Notes under the pieces: generated by a model
Seen by the model: the letters and a program-made list of their open reading frames with translations, nothing else
What the model was told of the DNA's origin: nothing
The model's database searches: none
Program-made: the position numbers and the translations under genes
Assembly (NCBI GenBank): GCA_040902585.1
Contig: JBBDXA010000111.1
Location: 1-5,079, forward strand
DNA from: JBBDXA01 sp040902585
GTDB lineage: Bacteria; Planctomycetota; Phycisphaerae; Phycisphaerales; Phycisphaeraceae
Direction: 5' to 3'
Length of the DNA stretch: 5,079 bases
Part shown: positions 5,035-5,079 of the stretch, one piece after another
Layout of the letters: each line of letters opens with the position of its first letter
How positions within the stretch are numbered: position 1 is the stretch's first letter

Positions 5035-5079
5035 CTCGAACTCCCCTCCCTCCCAGGGAGGGGCTGGGGGAGGGTCGAG
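5035..5079. repeat. GC-rich palindromic repeat at the window edge
   Basis: CCCCTCCCT (5043-5051) and AGGGAGGGG (5055-5063) form a perfect 9-bp stem with a CCC loop. Outer sequences CTCGA (5035-5039) and TCGAG (5075-5079) also pair, giving a 45-bp imperfect palindrome that ends at the last base of the window. Short purine/pyrimidine palindromes of this type recur between genes in many bacteria, so this is probably one copy of a dispersed repeat. It could also end or shield the transcript of a gene beyond the window. The rest of 4916-5034 shows only the ribosome binding site and no convincing promoter. Confidence 0.7.

Overview
The window looks like chromosomal DNA of a GC-rich member of the Planctomycetota. 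I infer this from a Tat-exported DUF1501 protein of the type abundant in that phylum, a GlmU-like pyrophosphorylase without the acetyltransferase half, and wide intergenic spaces holding 7-bp repeats. No rRNA or phylogenetic marker is present, so the assignment is inference. All three convincing genes lie on the minus strand, so the window reads biologically from right to left.

Right to left: (1) 4916-5079 is an upstream region with a GC-rich hairpin repeat at the window edge (5035-5079). (2) 3506-4915 encodes a Tat-signal DUF1501 protein. (3) 3385-3505 holds an inverted pair of 30-bp hairpin repeats resembling a REP/BIME element. (4) 1793-3370 encodes a sigma54-dependent activator with GAF, AAA+ and Fis-type HTH domains, followed by a probable terminator (1735-1767). 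(5) 1221-1734 has no convincing protein gene, but on the same strand it carries a good -24/-12 promoter match (1627-1642), a strong hairpin (1345-1388) and a strong intrinsic terminator with a T8 tract (1221-1270). (6) 1045-1220 is an inverted-repeat block of GTGGAAA-like heptamers bounded by GGAGGC direct repeats. (7) 43-888 encodes a GlmU-like nucleotidyltransferase, and its stop codon lies inside a second heptamer array (1-48).

The three proteins do not form an obvious pathway. The pyrophosphorylase probably makes a UDP-sugar for the envelope, the DUF1501 protein is an exported protein of unknown function, and the activator is a cytoplasmic regulator with an unknown ligand. The most interesting point is the activator followed by a predicted sigma54 promoter and an approximately 395-nt transcript unit ending at an intrinsic terminator. 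This could be a sigma54-controlled small RNA or tiny-protein locus regulated by its neighbour. It is a prediction from sequence patterns only.
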